From positions 1-10,989 of the forward strand of contig DQUR01000287.1 in the NCBI GenBank assembly GCA_015662175.1: 10,989 nt of DNA. Direction: 5' to 3'. Under the pieces are notes generated by a model that ran no database searches, had not been told where the DNA came from, and worked only from the letters and a program-made list of their open reading frames with translations. This stretch comes from Thermococcus paralvinellae. Its GTDB lineage: Archaea > Methanobacteriota_B > Thermococci > Thermococcales > Thermococcaceae. A program made the position numbers and the translations under genes. Below are positions 1 to 6,696 of this stretch, piece after piece (positions within the stretch are counted from its first letter, which is position 1; each line of letters starts with the position of its first letter).

Positions 1-1050
1 ATTGGAAATAAAGCCTATGGGAGGGGAAGTGCTGATGATAAAGGCAACGTGGCAGGAGTAATGCTTGCTTTAAAGAAGCTTTCAACGAAAAAGATTAATG
101 GAAAGGTGATTTTTGCCTTTACAGGAGATGAGGAAATTGGCGGTAGATTGGCAATGCACATAGCGGAGAAGTTGGGGGAAGAGAGTAAACTCCCACAATA
201 TTTAATCAACGCAGATGGGGTAGGCATGAATCCAATAATCAGGAGGAGAAAAGGATTCAGTGCTGTAATTGAGATACCTCAACAGAAAATCTCAATCAAA
301 GGTAGGATGATGAAAAAGTCATTTGCTATAAGCACTCCCGTACTCCAAACCAGACATGCCGCTTATTTCATGCCTGGAGTGGATACCCATCCAATGATTG
401 CCCTTTCTCACTTCCTAAGAAATGCCAATGCTTTTGCTGTAAAAATTAGGGGTAAATTTTTGAAGTCAAACGTTTTGCCGAGCAAAGTTGAGCTGATATA
501 CGTGGAACCTGACGAAAGTGGGGAAGATATTGAAGCAGATCTAGGCTTAACAGAACTTTTAAAGACAATAGTCCCTTTGGTCAGGGCGTCAATAAGTTCT
601 GAAAGGTATAGCGACTTTGGAGTTTCGATAACTCCCAACTTATACTCATTTGAAAATGGGGTTCACAGGCTTAGACTCGATATAAGGGCAATGAGCCATT
701 CCCCCGAGCAAATAGAGATGAAGCTCAGGGAAGTCTTGGAGTTTAACATTCCTACTGCAAAGCTAATTGTTAAGCATAATGAAAAGGCGGGATATCTTTT
801 TACTTCTCCCGACTCAAAACTTGTCAGAATAATGATGGAAACTTTAGAACGCTTGGGAGAGAAAGCTAAGCCAGTTGAAGGCGCTGGGGCATCAGATTCG
901 AGGTATTTCACCCCTTATGGTATTGAAGCGATAGACTTTGGACCAAGAGGAGGAAACGTTCACGGGCCAAATGAATATGCAGATGTTGCCTCCCTTAAAC
1001 TGCTCCCCAAAATCTATACGGATGTTGCAATGAGTTTGCTTAAAAACTGA
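1..1050 (+). CDS. M20 family metallo-amidohydrolase/peptidase, 5'-truncated by the window
   Basis: Reading frame 1 is open from the first base to the TGA at 1048-1050, so about 350 C-terminal residues are visible and the N-terminus lies outside the window. The M20 di-metal signature is present. GRGSADDKG lies at codons 8-16, with the bridging Asp at codon 12. GDEEIGG follows, whose first Glu (nt 130-132) is the expected general base and second a metal ligand. NADG supplies another Asp (nt 214-216), and GGNVHGPNE near the C-terminus supplies the last His ligand (nt 961-963). The middle third, with RHAAY and DTHPMIALSHF, would be the inserted lid/dimerisation domain. Such proteins are often labelled succinyl-diaminopimelate desuccinylase, but the sequence does not fix a substrate; other M20 deacylases or peptidases are equally possible. 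No same-strand gene follows closely, and an oligo-T stretch comes right after the stop. Confidence 0.88.
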   Translation: MGNKAYGRGSADDKGNVAGVMLALKKLSTKKINGKVIFAFTGDEEIGGRLAMHIAEKLGEESKLPQYLINADGVGMNPIIRRRKGFSAVIEIPQQKISIKGRMMKKSFAISTPVLQTRHAAYFMPGVDTHPMIALSHFLRNANAFAVKIRGKFLKSNVLPSKVELIYVEPDESGEDIEADLGLTELLKTIVPLVRASISSERYSDFGVSITPNLYSFENGVHRLRLDIRAMSHSPEQIEMKLREVLEFNIPTAKLIVKHNEKAGYLFTSPDSKLVRIMMETLERLGEKAKPVEGAGASDSRYFTPYGIEAIDFGPRGGNVHGPNEYADVASLKLLPKIYTDVAMSLLKN

Positions 1051-1070
1051 TTTTTCTACTCATTTTTTGC
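1051..1070 (+). terminator. Oligo-T terminator after the M20 gene
   Basis: Two T-rich runs (TTTTT and TTTTTT) follow directly after the M20 stop codon. Oligo-T on the coding strand is the usual archaeal intrinsic termination signal, and a new promoter starts just downstream. No stem-loop is seen or needed. Confidence 0.5.
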
Positions 1071-1072
1071 AT

Positions 1073-1087
1073 GGAAACATTTAAATA
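1073..1087 (+). promoter_or_regulatory. BRE + TATA promoter of the phosphoribosyltransferase gene
   Basis: GGAAAC (1073-1078) is a purine-rich BRE-like element directly upstream of the TATA box TTTAAATA (1080-1087). A start about 25 nt downstream would fall near 1110, only about 10 nt before the ATG at 1120. The mRNA leader would then be very short, which agrees with the lack of a clear Shine-Dalgarno sequence. Confidence 0.65.
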
Positions 1088-1119
1088 TTTCCACTCCATT
1101 AACGCCGTTAAGGGAAACC

Positions 1120-1767
1120 ATGAAAAAGTTTCCGGCATATCTCGCTTCTTGGGATGATATTGAGAGATGGGCAAAAGAAGGCGCTCTAAAAATTCTTAAC
1201 GAAGGCTGGAGACCGGATGTTGTGGTTGGGCTTGCAAGGGGGGGCTGGATTCCAGCGAGGCTATACTGTGATTACCTCGGCATTAAGGACCTGGTAAGCA
1301 TTAAAGTTGAGCACTGGGGCATTACAGCAACCCCAGATGGGAAAGCAAGACTCAAATACGGGACGGAATATCCTTTCGAAGGAAAAAGAGTTCTGATTGT
1401 TGATGACATAGCCGACACGGGGGAAAGCTTAACTTTAGCTAAAAACTATGTTGAGGATAAGAATCCAGCTGAAGTTAAAGCTGCGACGCTGTTGACGATA
1501 AAGACCTCCAGGTTCAGGCCGGAGTATTATGGGGAGGAGATTGACTGGACCTGGATTGTATTCCCATGGAACTTCATTGAAGATATGATAAACCTGACAA
1601 ACAATCTCTTTGAGGAGAAGGAAAAGCTCACAACAGACGAAATCATCACCCTTTTCAAAGAACTTCACGGCATTGAGGTTCCAAAGAAAAGGCTTGAGGA
1701 AGCTTTAAGTGTGGCAGAGAAGAGAAAAATATTTAAGAAACAGGGGGAATTCTGGCTTAAACCCTGA
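1120..1767 (+). CDS. Purine-type phosphoribosyltransferase with C-terminal extension
   Basis: This 215-residue protein of the type I phosphoribosyltransferase fold should transfer phosphoribosyl from PRPP to a 6-oxopurine base in salvage. The PRPP-binding motif is clear at residues 91-103 (VLIVDDIADTGES), with the adjacent acidic pair that contacts the ribose. GLARGGWIPARL at 37-48 matches the PPi-loop region of xanthine/guanine-type enzymes. Residues 144-151 (TWIVFPWN) would lie in the base pocket. After the core, residues about 165-215 form a helical segment ending in a winged-helix-like pattern, longer than minimal enzymes. The start follows the promoter at 1073-1087 by a suitable distance. 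It is followed after 12 nt by a small gene and so probably forms a two-gene operon. The base specificity (xanthine, guanine or hypoxanthine) cannot be read from the sequence. Confidence 0.85.
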   Translation: MKKFPAYLASWDDIERWAKEGALKILNEGWRPDVVVGLARGGWIPARLYCDYLGIKDLVSIKVEHWGITATPDGKARLKYGTEYPFEGKRVLIVDDIADTGESLTLAKNYVEDKNPAEVKAATLLTIKTSRFRPEYYGEEIDWTWIVFPWNFIEDMINLTNNLFEEKEKLTTDEIITLFKELHGIEVPKKRLEEALSVAEKRKIFKKQGEFWLKP

Positions 1768-1779
1768 GGTTGTGATATC

Positions 1780-2073
1780 TTGGACAGGCAGAAGACCATT
1801 GAGGCAATCAAAAAGCACAGCAATTACTCAAGGGAAATTTACGAGATGCATGAAGAGAGCATAAATAACGCAATAGACAACTATGAACAGCTGAAAGAGG
1901 ATTATCTAAACGATCATTCGAGGGCGAGGATTGTTAGAATCGTCATAAATGAGGACAATGATTTGCCACTGGCAATTGAGTTCCACAGAAAAGATGACTC
2001 CTTTAAAGGCTTCAGCATCGCAATAGGAAAACCCTACATAAAAAGTAAAGATAATGAGAAAAGCGAAAGATAG
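1780..2073 (+). CDS. Small hypothetical protein, TTG start, in operon with the phosphoribosyltransferase
   Basis: This is a 97-residue soluble, highly charged protein that I do not recognise. The N-terminal half (residues 1-45) is predicted helical and rich in Glu, Lys, Asn and Tyr. The second half alternates hydrophobic and charged residues (RIVRIVINEDNDLPLAIEF), suggesting a small beta-sheet, and ends in a charged tail. It has no Cys, signal peptide or membrane segment. The TTG at 1780 is chosen because GAGGT (1766-1770) lies 9 nt upstream, the frame is closed by a stop at 1765-1767, and no ATG occurs before codon 23. The 12-nt gap after the upstream gene implies cotranscription. The ribosome binding site overlaps the upstream stop codon, so translational coupling is likely. 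Confidence 0.7.
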   Translation: MDRQKTIEAIKKHSNYSREIYEMHEESINNAIDNYEQLKEDYLNDHSRARIVRIVINEDNDLPLAIEFHRKDDSFKGFSIAIGKPYIKSKDNEKSER

Positions 2074-2267
2074 CAAAGGACTTATGGAGGGAGCAACGGC
2101 TGAAATAAAACTCATCATAAATTTTATACTGGCCAATAGTTCGAATTTCTGTATCTTCTTGTCAAGTGTCCACGCCACTCCAGAACCTAGTGCCATTCTC
2201 GAAGACAAATGCAATAATGGTCACGGTGTCAGCTTTTTTGTCTATCGGATTCTCTTGATAAGTCACC
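2074..2267. other. Non-coding stretch upstream of the topA promoter
   Basis: I see no credible gene here. A TATA-like ATTTTATA (2121-2128) and the T6 run at 2234-2239 could bracket a short transcript, but there is no clear stem structure, box C/D pair or tRNA fold. An open frame starting at an ATG inside it (2084) runs into topA out of frame and looks fortuitous. Confidence 0.4.
2234..2239 (+). terminator. T6 run, candidate terminator of the phosphoribosyltransferase operon
   Basis: A run of six T residues on the plus strand lies about 160 nt after the last stop codon of the operon and just before the topA promoter. It is the only strong T run in this non-coding stretch. The distance from the stop codon keeps the confidence low. 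Confidence 0.3.
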
Positions 2268-2275
2268 TTTATAAA
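2268..2275 (+). promoter_or_regulatory. TATA box of topA
   Basis: TTTATAAA lies about 40 nt upstream of the preferred topA start at 2310. Transcription beginning about 25 nt downstream would start near 2297. That is after the in-frame ATG at 2292 but just before the ribosome binding site AAGGTG (2299-2304). The promoter therefore supports the ATG at 2310 as the start. Confidence 0.55.
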
Positions 2276-2298
2276 CATCCTTGGGTGATAAATGCTCC

Positions 2299-2304
2299 AA
2301 GGTG
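2299..2304 (+). promoter_or_regulatory. Ribosome binding site that sets the topA start
   Basis: AAGGTG matches the archaeal anti-Shine-Dalgarno core and stands 5 nt before the ATG at 2310. The upstream in-frame ATG at 2292 has no such site. Confidence 0.6.
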
Positions 2305-2309
2305 TTACC

Positions 2310-4487
2310 ATGGTCACGCTCATCATAGCAGAAAAGCCGAATGTTGCAAAAAAGATAGCACATGCCTTGGCTGAGAAAAAACCAGTGCGAAAAACTTTGT
2401 ATGGTGTTCCATACTATGAATTAATTCGCGACGGGAAAAGGATTATTGTAGCCCCGGCAGTTGGCCACCTCTACACACTTGCCCCAAAATATAAATCTTA
2501 CGGTTACCCCATTTTCGACATCATGTGGGTTCCCGTCCATGTTGCTGAGAAAGGGAAAAGTTATGCCAAGGATTACATCAAAGCTTTAAGGGAGCTTGCA
2601 AAGAGGGCCAATGAATTCATAGTTGCCTGTGACTACGATACTGAGGGTGAGGTCATTGGATACACAGCGTTAAAGTACGCCTGCGGTGTTGAGCCAGAGA
2701 GGGCAAAGCGTATGAAGTTCTCGGCCTTAACAAAACGGGACATCCTTAAAGCATGGTATAACCTTGAGCCAACAATAAACTTTGGGATGGCTGATGCCGG
2801 AATAGCGAGGCACGTTCTTGACTGGTATTGGGGTGTAAACCTTTCAAGGGCTCTAACACATGCCATAAAGCGTGCAAGCGGTAAATGGATGATTTTAAGC
2901 ACCGGAAGGGTTCAGGGGCCAACGCTCAAATTCCTGGTTGAACGGGAAAAGGAAATTGCAAACTTCAGGCCTACTCCGTACTGGGTAATAAAGATGATCC
3001 TGGAGAAAAACGGGAAGCAGTATACAGCCACTTACGAAAAGGAGCGCATCCTGGATGAGGAAGAAGCAAAGCGCATTGTTCAGGAGGCTAAGCAAGGACC
3101 AGCTTTCGTCGAGAAGGTTGAGGTCAAGCAGCAGAGGAGGAATCCTCCCTATCCATTTGACCTGGGAACACTTCAGAGAGAAGCATATTCCGCCTTTGGT
3201 TATTCCCCAAAGAAGACCCTGGATATCGCACAAAGGCTGTATGAAATGGGAATCTGCTCATACCCCAGAACCTCTTCACAAAAGCTTCCTAAAAACCTGA
3301 ACTATAAGCACATAATCCAAAACCTCGCAAAGATTCCAGAGTACAAGCCCTTTGCCCACGAGCTTTTGGGCAAATCCCAGCTAAAACCGGTTGAGGGACC
3401 AAAAGAGGATCCAGCCCACCCAGCAATTTACCCAACCGGCGAACTACCTGGTGAGTTAACCCAGGAGGAGAAAAACATCTACGATCTAATTGTCCGCAGA
3501 TTTTTGGCGGCATTTGCAGATCCGGCAGTTAGAGAAACGATGAAAGTGGTAATAAATTCAAACAATCACCGGTTCATTTTAAGCGGAGCAAGGACTGTGA
3601 AGGAGGGCTGGATTAAAATTTACGGCAGGTATGTCAGTTTTGATGAGGTAATCCTGCCTAAGTTTAGGGAAGGGGAACCCGTTAGGGTTATTCAAATCAA
3701 ACGTGAGAAGAAGAAGACGAAGCCACCTTCAAGATACTCCCCGGCGAGTGTCATTAAAAAAATGGAAGATCTGGGAATAGGGACAAAGGCCACGAGGGCT
3801 CAAATCTTGGAGACACTTTATCAGCGAGGCTACATTGAGGGGAAGAAGAAAATTAAAGTCACTCCTCTTGGTATGAAGGTGGTTGAGGCCTTGGAAAAGA
3901 ACGTGCCGGAGATTGTAAGCGTTGAACTCACAAAGGAATTCGAGGAAAAAATGGAAGAAATTATGAAGCGAAAACTGAGCAAGGACAAAGTCGTTGAAGA
4001 AGCTAAGGAACAGCTGATAAAGATCCTCAAGGAGTTTAAGGCCAGGGAACTTGACATAGGCAGGGAACTGATGAAGAAAGTCATCGAGAGTGAAGAAAAG
4101 AAATCAGGGAAAAGGACTGCTAAAGAGCTGACAGCGAAAGAGGAACAGGCCGTGACGGGCTGGAAATCTCGTACCCGTGATAATCAAAAAGAAGAAATAG
4201 TCGTGGGAAAATGTCCCAAATGCAGCGGAGACTTAGTTGTGAGATACAACAAAAAAACCGGTAAGAGGTTTGTCGGCTGCTCAAACTGGCCCAATTGTGA
4301 CGTTACATACCCCCTCCTCCAGAGGGGGGAGATAATTCCAACGGGAAAAGTCTGTTCGGAATGTCGCAATGCCCCGGTGGTGAAAATTAGGGAAAGGGAC
4401 AGGGAATATGAGATTTGCCTGAATATGAACTGCAAAAAAAGGAGGTACAGAAAAGGGGAACCTAAAGGGCTTCCTTCAAAAGCCTGA
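2310..4487 (+). CDS. topA: DNA topoisomerase I (type IA)
   Basis: This 725-residue type IA topoisomerase relaxes negatively supercoiled DNA by passing one strand through a transient 5'-phosphotyrosyl break. The N-terminal TOPRIM domain begins with [13 protein letters not shown] (invariant Glu8) and carries the Mg-binding DYDTEGE at 108-114. The catalytic tyrosine is Tyr318 in SYPRTSS, with Arg320 two residues on. GIGTKATRA near residue 490 is the conserved C-terminal DNA-binding segment of the gate. The tail holds two four-Cys zinc ribbons, C635-x2-C638-x18-C657-x5-C663 and C682-x2-C685-x17-C703-x4-C708, followed by a basic end. Length and architecture fit archaeal topoisomerases. I prefer the ATG at 2310 over the one 18 nt upstream because of the ribosome binding site and TATA spacing, and because the family starts close to this point. 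The 3' end overlaps the convergent reductase gene by 26 bp. Confidence 0.95.
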   Translation: MVTLIIAEKPNVAKKIAHALAEKKPVRKTLYGVPYYELIRDGKRIIVAPAVGHLYTLAPKYKSYGYPIFDIMWVPVHVAEKGKSYAKDYIKALRELAKRANEFIVACDYDTEGEVIGYTALKYACGVEPERAKRMKFSALTKRDILKAWYNLEPTINFGMADAGIARHVLDWYWGVNLSRALTHAIKRASGKWMILSTGRVQGPTLKFLVEREKEIANFRPTPYWVIKMILEKNGKQYTATYEKERILDEEEAKRIVQEAKQGPAFVEKVEVKQQRRNPPYPFDLGTLQREAYSAFGYSPKKTLDIAQRLYEMGICSYPRTSSQKLPKNLNYKHIIQNLAKIPEYKPFAHELLGKSQLKPVEGPKEDPAHPAIYPTGELPGELTQEEKNIYDLIVRRFLAAFADPAVRETMKVVINSNNHRFILSGARTVKEGWIKIYGRYVSFDEVILPKFREGEPVRVIQIKREKKKTKPPSRYSPASVIKKMEDLGIGTKATRAQILETLYQRGYIEGKKKIKVTPLGMKVVEALEKNVPEIVSVELTKEFEEKMEEIMKRKLSKDKVVEEAKEQLIKILKEFKARELDIGRELMKKVIESEEKKSGKRTAKELTAKEEQAVTGWKSRTRDNQKEEIVVGKCPKCSGDLVVRYNKKTGKRFVGCSNWPNCDVTYPLLQRGEIIPTGKVCSECRNAPVVKIRERDREYEICLNMNCKKRRYRKGEPKGLPSKA
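4434..4440 (-). terminator. T7 run downstream of the geranylgeranyl reductase gene
   Basis: Seven A residues on the plus strand read as T7 on the minus strand, beginning 22 nt after the reductase stop codon and lying inside the topA coding sequence. This is a plausible oligo-T terminator for the minus-strand operon. Confidence 0.4.
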
Positions 4488-5655
4488 GCATTTTTGGCTT
4501 GAGCAAGATTTTTGGGTTCTTTATTAAAGCTTTGAAGACTTCCCTGTAATCTCCGGCAGCTATCCTTTCGGCATCTGCACCGCTTAATACCTGAATCGCT
4601 GCATCAAGCTCATCATCACTGAGCTTTTCACTTATCTGTCTGACTTTCAGTATTCTAAGAAGCTTTTGACCTTCTCCAGCCCACCATTCGTCGGTGTAAC
4701 CCTTAAGCAGTTCAAGGTTTTCCTCGCTCAAAGCCCTGTCAATCCATTTGCTTGCTATTGTTGCCGCTTCCATGGCTTCGGCCATTCCCCCTCCGTGCAT
4801 CGGGTTTACCTGCCTTGCCGCATCACCAACAACCACGACGTTATCTCTGACAAGCTCCTTCAAAAAGCCACCGACTGGAACGCCTCCAACATTAACCTCC
4901 AGAATTTTGGTTCCTTTTATGTTGTTCTCCTTGAGCCACTTTTCGAGATAGTACTTTGCTGTTTTTGGGTTGTCCCCATTAATTCCAATCCCAACGTTGG
5001 CTCTGTCCTCATCCTTTGGGAAGATCCATACGTAGCCCCTTGGAGCGACTTCATTTCCAAAGTAGAGGTGAATTATATCAGGATCAAACTCAAAATTCTC
5101 GATTATCATCTCGTATTCATATGCAGAATCAAGCTCGTGGGGGGGTAAAAAGCTATTTATTCCGGCCCACCTTGCGACCCTGCTCTCCACACCATCAGCG
5201 GCGACAATTACATCGGCGAAAATCTCTAAAGGTTCCCCCTCATGCCTGGCCTTAACCCCAGCTATTCTGCCTTCTCTTCGTATTAAACCAACGGCCTCTG
5301 TTTTCGCCATGACATCTGCTCCTGCCCTGGCTGCATAATAGGCAAGCATCTTATCGAAAACCTTCCTCTCCAAGATTACGCCGGCAACCCTGTCATACCT
5401 GATTTCAATCTTATAACCCCCCGGGGAGTATATGGCGGCACCGTAAATTTCCCTGTTTATAAAGCGCTTATCCATTGGAATGTCATACTTTTTGAAGTTT
5501 GCAATGCCCAGGCCTTCTCCACACCTCTTGGGTGAGCCGAGCTCGGCTTTTTTATCGATCATGAGAACCTTGTATCCTTTTTTGGCCAGATTCCTCGATA
5601 AAATTGGCCCCGCAATGCCTGCTCCAACAACCACGACGTCGTAATGCAGCTCCAT
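4462..5655 (-). CDS. Geranylgeranyl reductase family flavoprotein (archaeal lipid saturation)
   Basis: This 397-residue FAD enzyme is expected to hydrogenate the geranylgeranyl chains of archaeal membrane lipids. The N-terminal Rossmann motif [10 protein letters not shown] lies at 7-16. The family's conserved cysteine is C45 in [17 protein letters not shown] is at 153-161. YVWIFPK at 208-214 is the YxWxFPx motif lining the lipid-chain pocket. The second FAD signature is [14 protein letters not shown] at 277-290. The frame extends 7 codons further upstream into the ferredoxin gene. I use the ATG at 5653-5655 because AGGAGGTT (5663-5670) precedes it by 7 nt and the family begins at this methionine. 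It lies 1 nt after the ferredoxin stop codon, with its ribosome binding site inside the ferredoxin gene, so translation is probably coupled. Methanosarcina geranylgeranyl reductase uses a ferredoxin encoded next door, which supports the pairing here. Confidence 0.92.
   Translation of the reverse strand: MELHYDVVVVGAGIAGPILSRNLAKKGYKVLMIDKKAELGSPKRCGEGLGIANFKKYDIPMDKRFINREIYGAAIYSPGGYKIEIRYDRVAGVILERKVFDKMLAYYAARAGADVMAKTEAVGLIRREGRIAGVKARHEGEPLEIFADVIVAADGVESRVARWAGINSFLPPHELDSAYEYEMIIENFEFDPDIIHLYFGNEVAPRGYVWIFPKDEDRANVGIGINGDNPKTAKYYLEKWLKENNIKGTKILEVNVGGVPVGGFLKELVRDNVVVVGDAARQVNPMHGGGMAEAMEAATIASKWIDRALSEENLELLKGYTDEWWAGEGQKLLRILKVRQISEKLSDDELDAAIQVLSGADAERIAAGDYREVFKALIKNPKILLKPKMLRLLKEAL
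4491..4513 (+). terminator. Two T5 runs downstream of topA
   Basis: TTTTT at 4491-4495 and again at 4509-4513 follow the topA stop by 4 and 22 nt. They lie within the antisense of the reductase's 3' coding end. They are plausible oligo-T termination signals for topA. Confidence 0.4.
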
Positions 5656-5656
5656 T

Positions 5657-5845
5657 TCACTCAACCTCCTTAGCAACTAAAGCTCCAACTGGACAGGCTA
5701 AAACACAGAACTTGCATCCGATGCATCTTTCTGGAAAAAATTTCCACTCTTCGCTCTCGGTTATTATCGCTTCCTTTGGACATACTGCCACACAGGAACC
5801 GCAGAGATAGCACTTTTCCCTGTCAACTAATATTTTAACCTTCAT
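5657..5845 (-). CDS. 2[4Fe-4S] ferredoxin
   Basis: This 62-residue protein is a minimal bacterial-type ferredoxin carrying two four-iron clusters. The first cluster motif is C12-x2-C15-x2-C18-x3-C22-P and the second is C41-x2-C44-x2-C47-x3-C51-P. All eight cysteines are present, so both clusters should be four-iron rather than three-iron. It is cytoplasmic, with no extra domain. The ATG at 5845 follows the surR stop codon by 12 nt, with a modest GGGGATGA ribosome binding site between. The next gene, the geranylgeranyl reductase, begins 1 nt after its stop. Position and size make it the likely electron donor to that reductase. A role as a more general redox carrier, or in reductant sensing for the regulator upstream, is not excluded. 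Confidence 0.92.
   Translation of the reverse strand: MKVKILVDREKCYLCGSCVAVCPKEAIITESEEWKFFPERCIGCKFCVLACPVGALVAKEVE
5663..5670 (-). promoter_or_regulatory. Ribosome binding site of the geranylgeranyl reductase, inside the ferredoxin gene
   Basis: AGGAGGTT on the minus strand lies in the last codons of the ferredoxin gene, 7 nt before the reductase ATG. It decides the start at 5655 rather than the upstream in-frame ATG at 5676 and suggests translational coupling. Confidence 0.65.
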
Positions 5846-5857
5846 GGTTCATCCCCA

Positions 5858-6550
5858 TTATTCCTTCGCGATTTTTCTCAGCTTTTCTTCGTCTATCTTT
5901 ATAATACTATCTTTTACTATTAACGGCACAATCCTGTTTAACTCCTCGGCTTTTTTGATAACTTCCCTCTCTTTAAGGTTTAGACGATCACTGATGCCTT
6001 CAACCGTAGCTTCCCCATGGAGTAACAGATAGTGAAGTATTGCCAGTTGGGTCATGTCACCGATTTCTTCTAAATAGCGCTCTTTTATGTTTTTCACGAG
6101 CATATCCCTATAGCTTTCAAGTGCTCTAAGGGCCTCCAAAAGATTCTCAAGCTCTTTGTTCGCATCGAGAAGATTGATGACCATGGACTGTAATGTATCG
6201 GGAGAAGGGTTAAGATTCTCAAAGTTAATTTCGAATCTTCTAAGATCCGGTTTTTCTTTCAATTTAATTCCCTTATACCAGAACAAATTGGGGGTAACGG
6301 TGACGACATAGGTGTTAGATAGTGTAATCTTGTAATATTTTCTTACTGGACCAATGAACTCCCCCTCTTTCTCATAGGATTTTAAGAGCCCCTCCCTTTC
6401 CATGATCTTAAGATGCTTTGATACCGCCGTTGATGAAACACTAACCTTATTGCTTAAAAGACTGAAATAACATTCAGTGCAAGTTAAGTGACTGAGTAAA
6501 TCCCTCCTCACCTTATTTCCCAGAATGTAAAATATATCTGGTTCAGACAT
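5858..6550 (-). CDS. surR: SurR, sulfur-response redox-switch transcriptional regulator
   Basis: This 230-residue ArsR-like winged-helix regulator acts as a dimer to activate or repress genes for hydrogen and sulfur metabolism in Thermococcales. The N-terminal winged helix spans about residues 5-90, with the recognition helix around VSVSSTAVSKHLKIMEREG (residues 37-55). A CxxC pair, C24 and C27 in TCTEC, sits in the DNA-binding domain. In Pyrococcus SurR, oxidation of the equivalent pair by elemental sulfur abolishes DNA binding. A long helical segment (about 120-160) suits dimerisation, and a second winged-helix-like region follows (about 165-220). I chose the ATG at 6550 because AGGAGGTG lies 6 nt upstream; a GTG 9 nt further upstream overlaps that site. 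The gene heads an operon with a ferredoxin and a geranylgeranyl reductase and is divergent from pdo. Two SurR consensus sites lie between, indicating autoregulation. Confidence 0.93.
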   Translation of the reverse strand: MSEPDIFYILGNKVRRDLLSHLTCTECYFSLLSNKVSVSSTAVSKHLKIMEREGLLKSYEKEGEFIGPVRKYYKITLSNTYVVTVTPNLFWYKGIKLKEKPDLRRFEINFENLNPSPDTLQSMVINLLDANKELENLLEALRALESYRDMLVKNIKERYLEEIGDMTQLAILHYLLLHGEATVEGISDRLNLKEREVIKKAEELNRIVPLIVKDSIIKIDEEKLRKIAKE

Positions 6551-6582
6551 GTTCCCCACCTCCTCTAATTTGTAGCGTAAAG

Positions 6583-6591
6583 CTTATATAG
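6583..6591 (-). promoter_or_regulatory. TATA box of the surR operon
   Basis: CTATATAAG on the minus strand lies about 33-41 nt upstream of the surR ATG, which predicts a start near 6560-6565 and a very short leader. The extended SurR site begins 9 bp further upstream at 6601-6617, the position expected for an activator adjacent to the BRE/TATA. Confidence 0.55.
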
Positions 6592-6600
6592 TGTGCATCC

Positions 6601-6617
6601 AACCTTTGGTTGACAAC
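6601..6617 (+). promoter_or_regulatory. Extended SurR operator (site A)
   Basis: AAC-N5-GTT-N3-AAC fits exactly. Its reverse complement is GTT-N3-AAC-N5-GTT, the extended SurR consensus as I recall it from Pyrococcus furiosus. The core GTTGACAAC is at 6609-6617. The element also holds a small dyad, CAACC-TTT-GGTTG (6600-6612). It stands beside the surR TATA box, consistent with autoregulation, most simply activation. The motif match is seen directly; binding is inferred. Confidence 0.75.
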
Positions 6618-6631
6618 TTTAGATTTGCAAA

Positions 6632-6641
6632 CTTTATTAAA
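6632..6641 (+). promoter_or_regulatory. Candidate TATA box of pdo
   Basis: CTTTATTAAA would place transcription start near 6665, giving about a 30-nt leader that keeps the whole ribosome binding site GGAGGTG (6684-6690). A competing TATA candidate, TTATAAA (6659-6665) inside SurR site B, would start near 6688 and cut into that site. The choice is uncertain. Confidence 0.4.
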
Positions 6642-6651
6642 GTGTTACACT

Positions 6652-6672
6652 CTAAAGGTTATAAACCTTTAG
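6652..6672 (+). promoter_or_regulatory. SurR operator in a 9-bp-arm palindrome (site B)
   Basis: CTAAAGGTT (6652-6660) and AACCTTTAG (6664-6672) are perfect inverted repeats around a 3-bp centre, ATA. The centre forms GTTATAAAC (6658-6666), a second match to the SurR core GTTnnnAAC. The downstream third half-site is only GCT instead of GTT. It overlaps a TATA-like stretch or the predicted start region of pdo, so SurR bound here would be expected to hinder pdo transcription when sulfur is absent. That effect is inferred. Confidence 0.65.
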
Positions 6673-6683
6673 CTTAAAGATTT

Positions 6684-6690
6684 GGAGGTG
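6684..6690 (+). promoter_or_regulatory. Ribosome binding site that sets the pdo start
   Basis: GGAGGTG lies 6 nt before the ATG at 6697. An in-frame TTG at 6682 overlaps this site and is therefore not the start. Confidence 0.7.
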
Positions 6691-6696
6691 TTTGAA

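Noticed and set aside
2138..2150. AGTTCGAATTT resembling a tRNA T-loop
   Set aside because: No acceptor, D-arm or anticodon stem could be built around it on either strand, and the following bases do not complete a T stem.
1906..2214. Minus-strand frame with a hydrophobic stretch
   Set aside because: Most of it is antisense to the small hypothetical gene, with no ribosome binding site or promoter at its start.
2054..2374. Plus-strand open frame of 106 codons with several Cys and His residues
   Set aside because: It overlaps the well-supported start of topA in another frame, has no ribosome binding site at its start, and its Cys/His-rich end is only topA coding sequence read out of frame.
4666..5148. 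160-codon plus-strand frame opposite the geranylgeranyl reductase
   Set aside because: It is a shadow of the reductase gene, whose FAD and lipid-pocket motifs are all on the minus strand.
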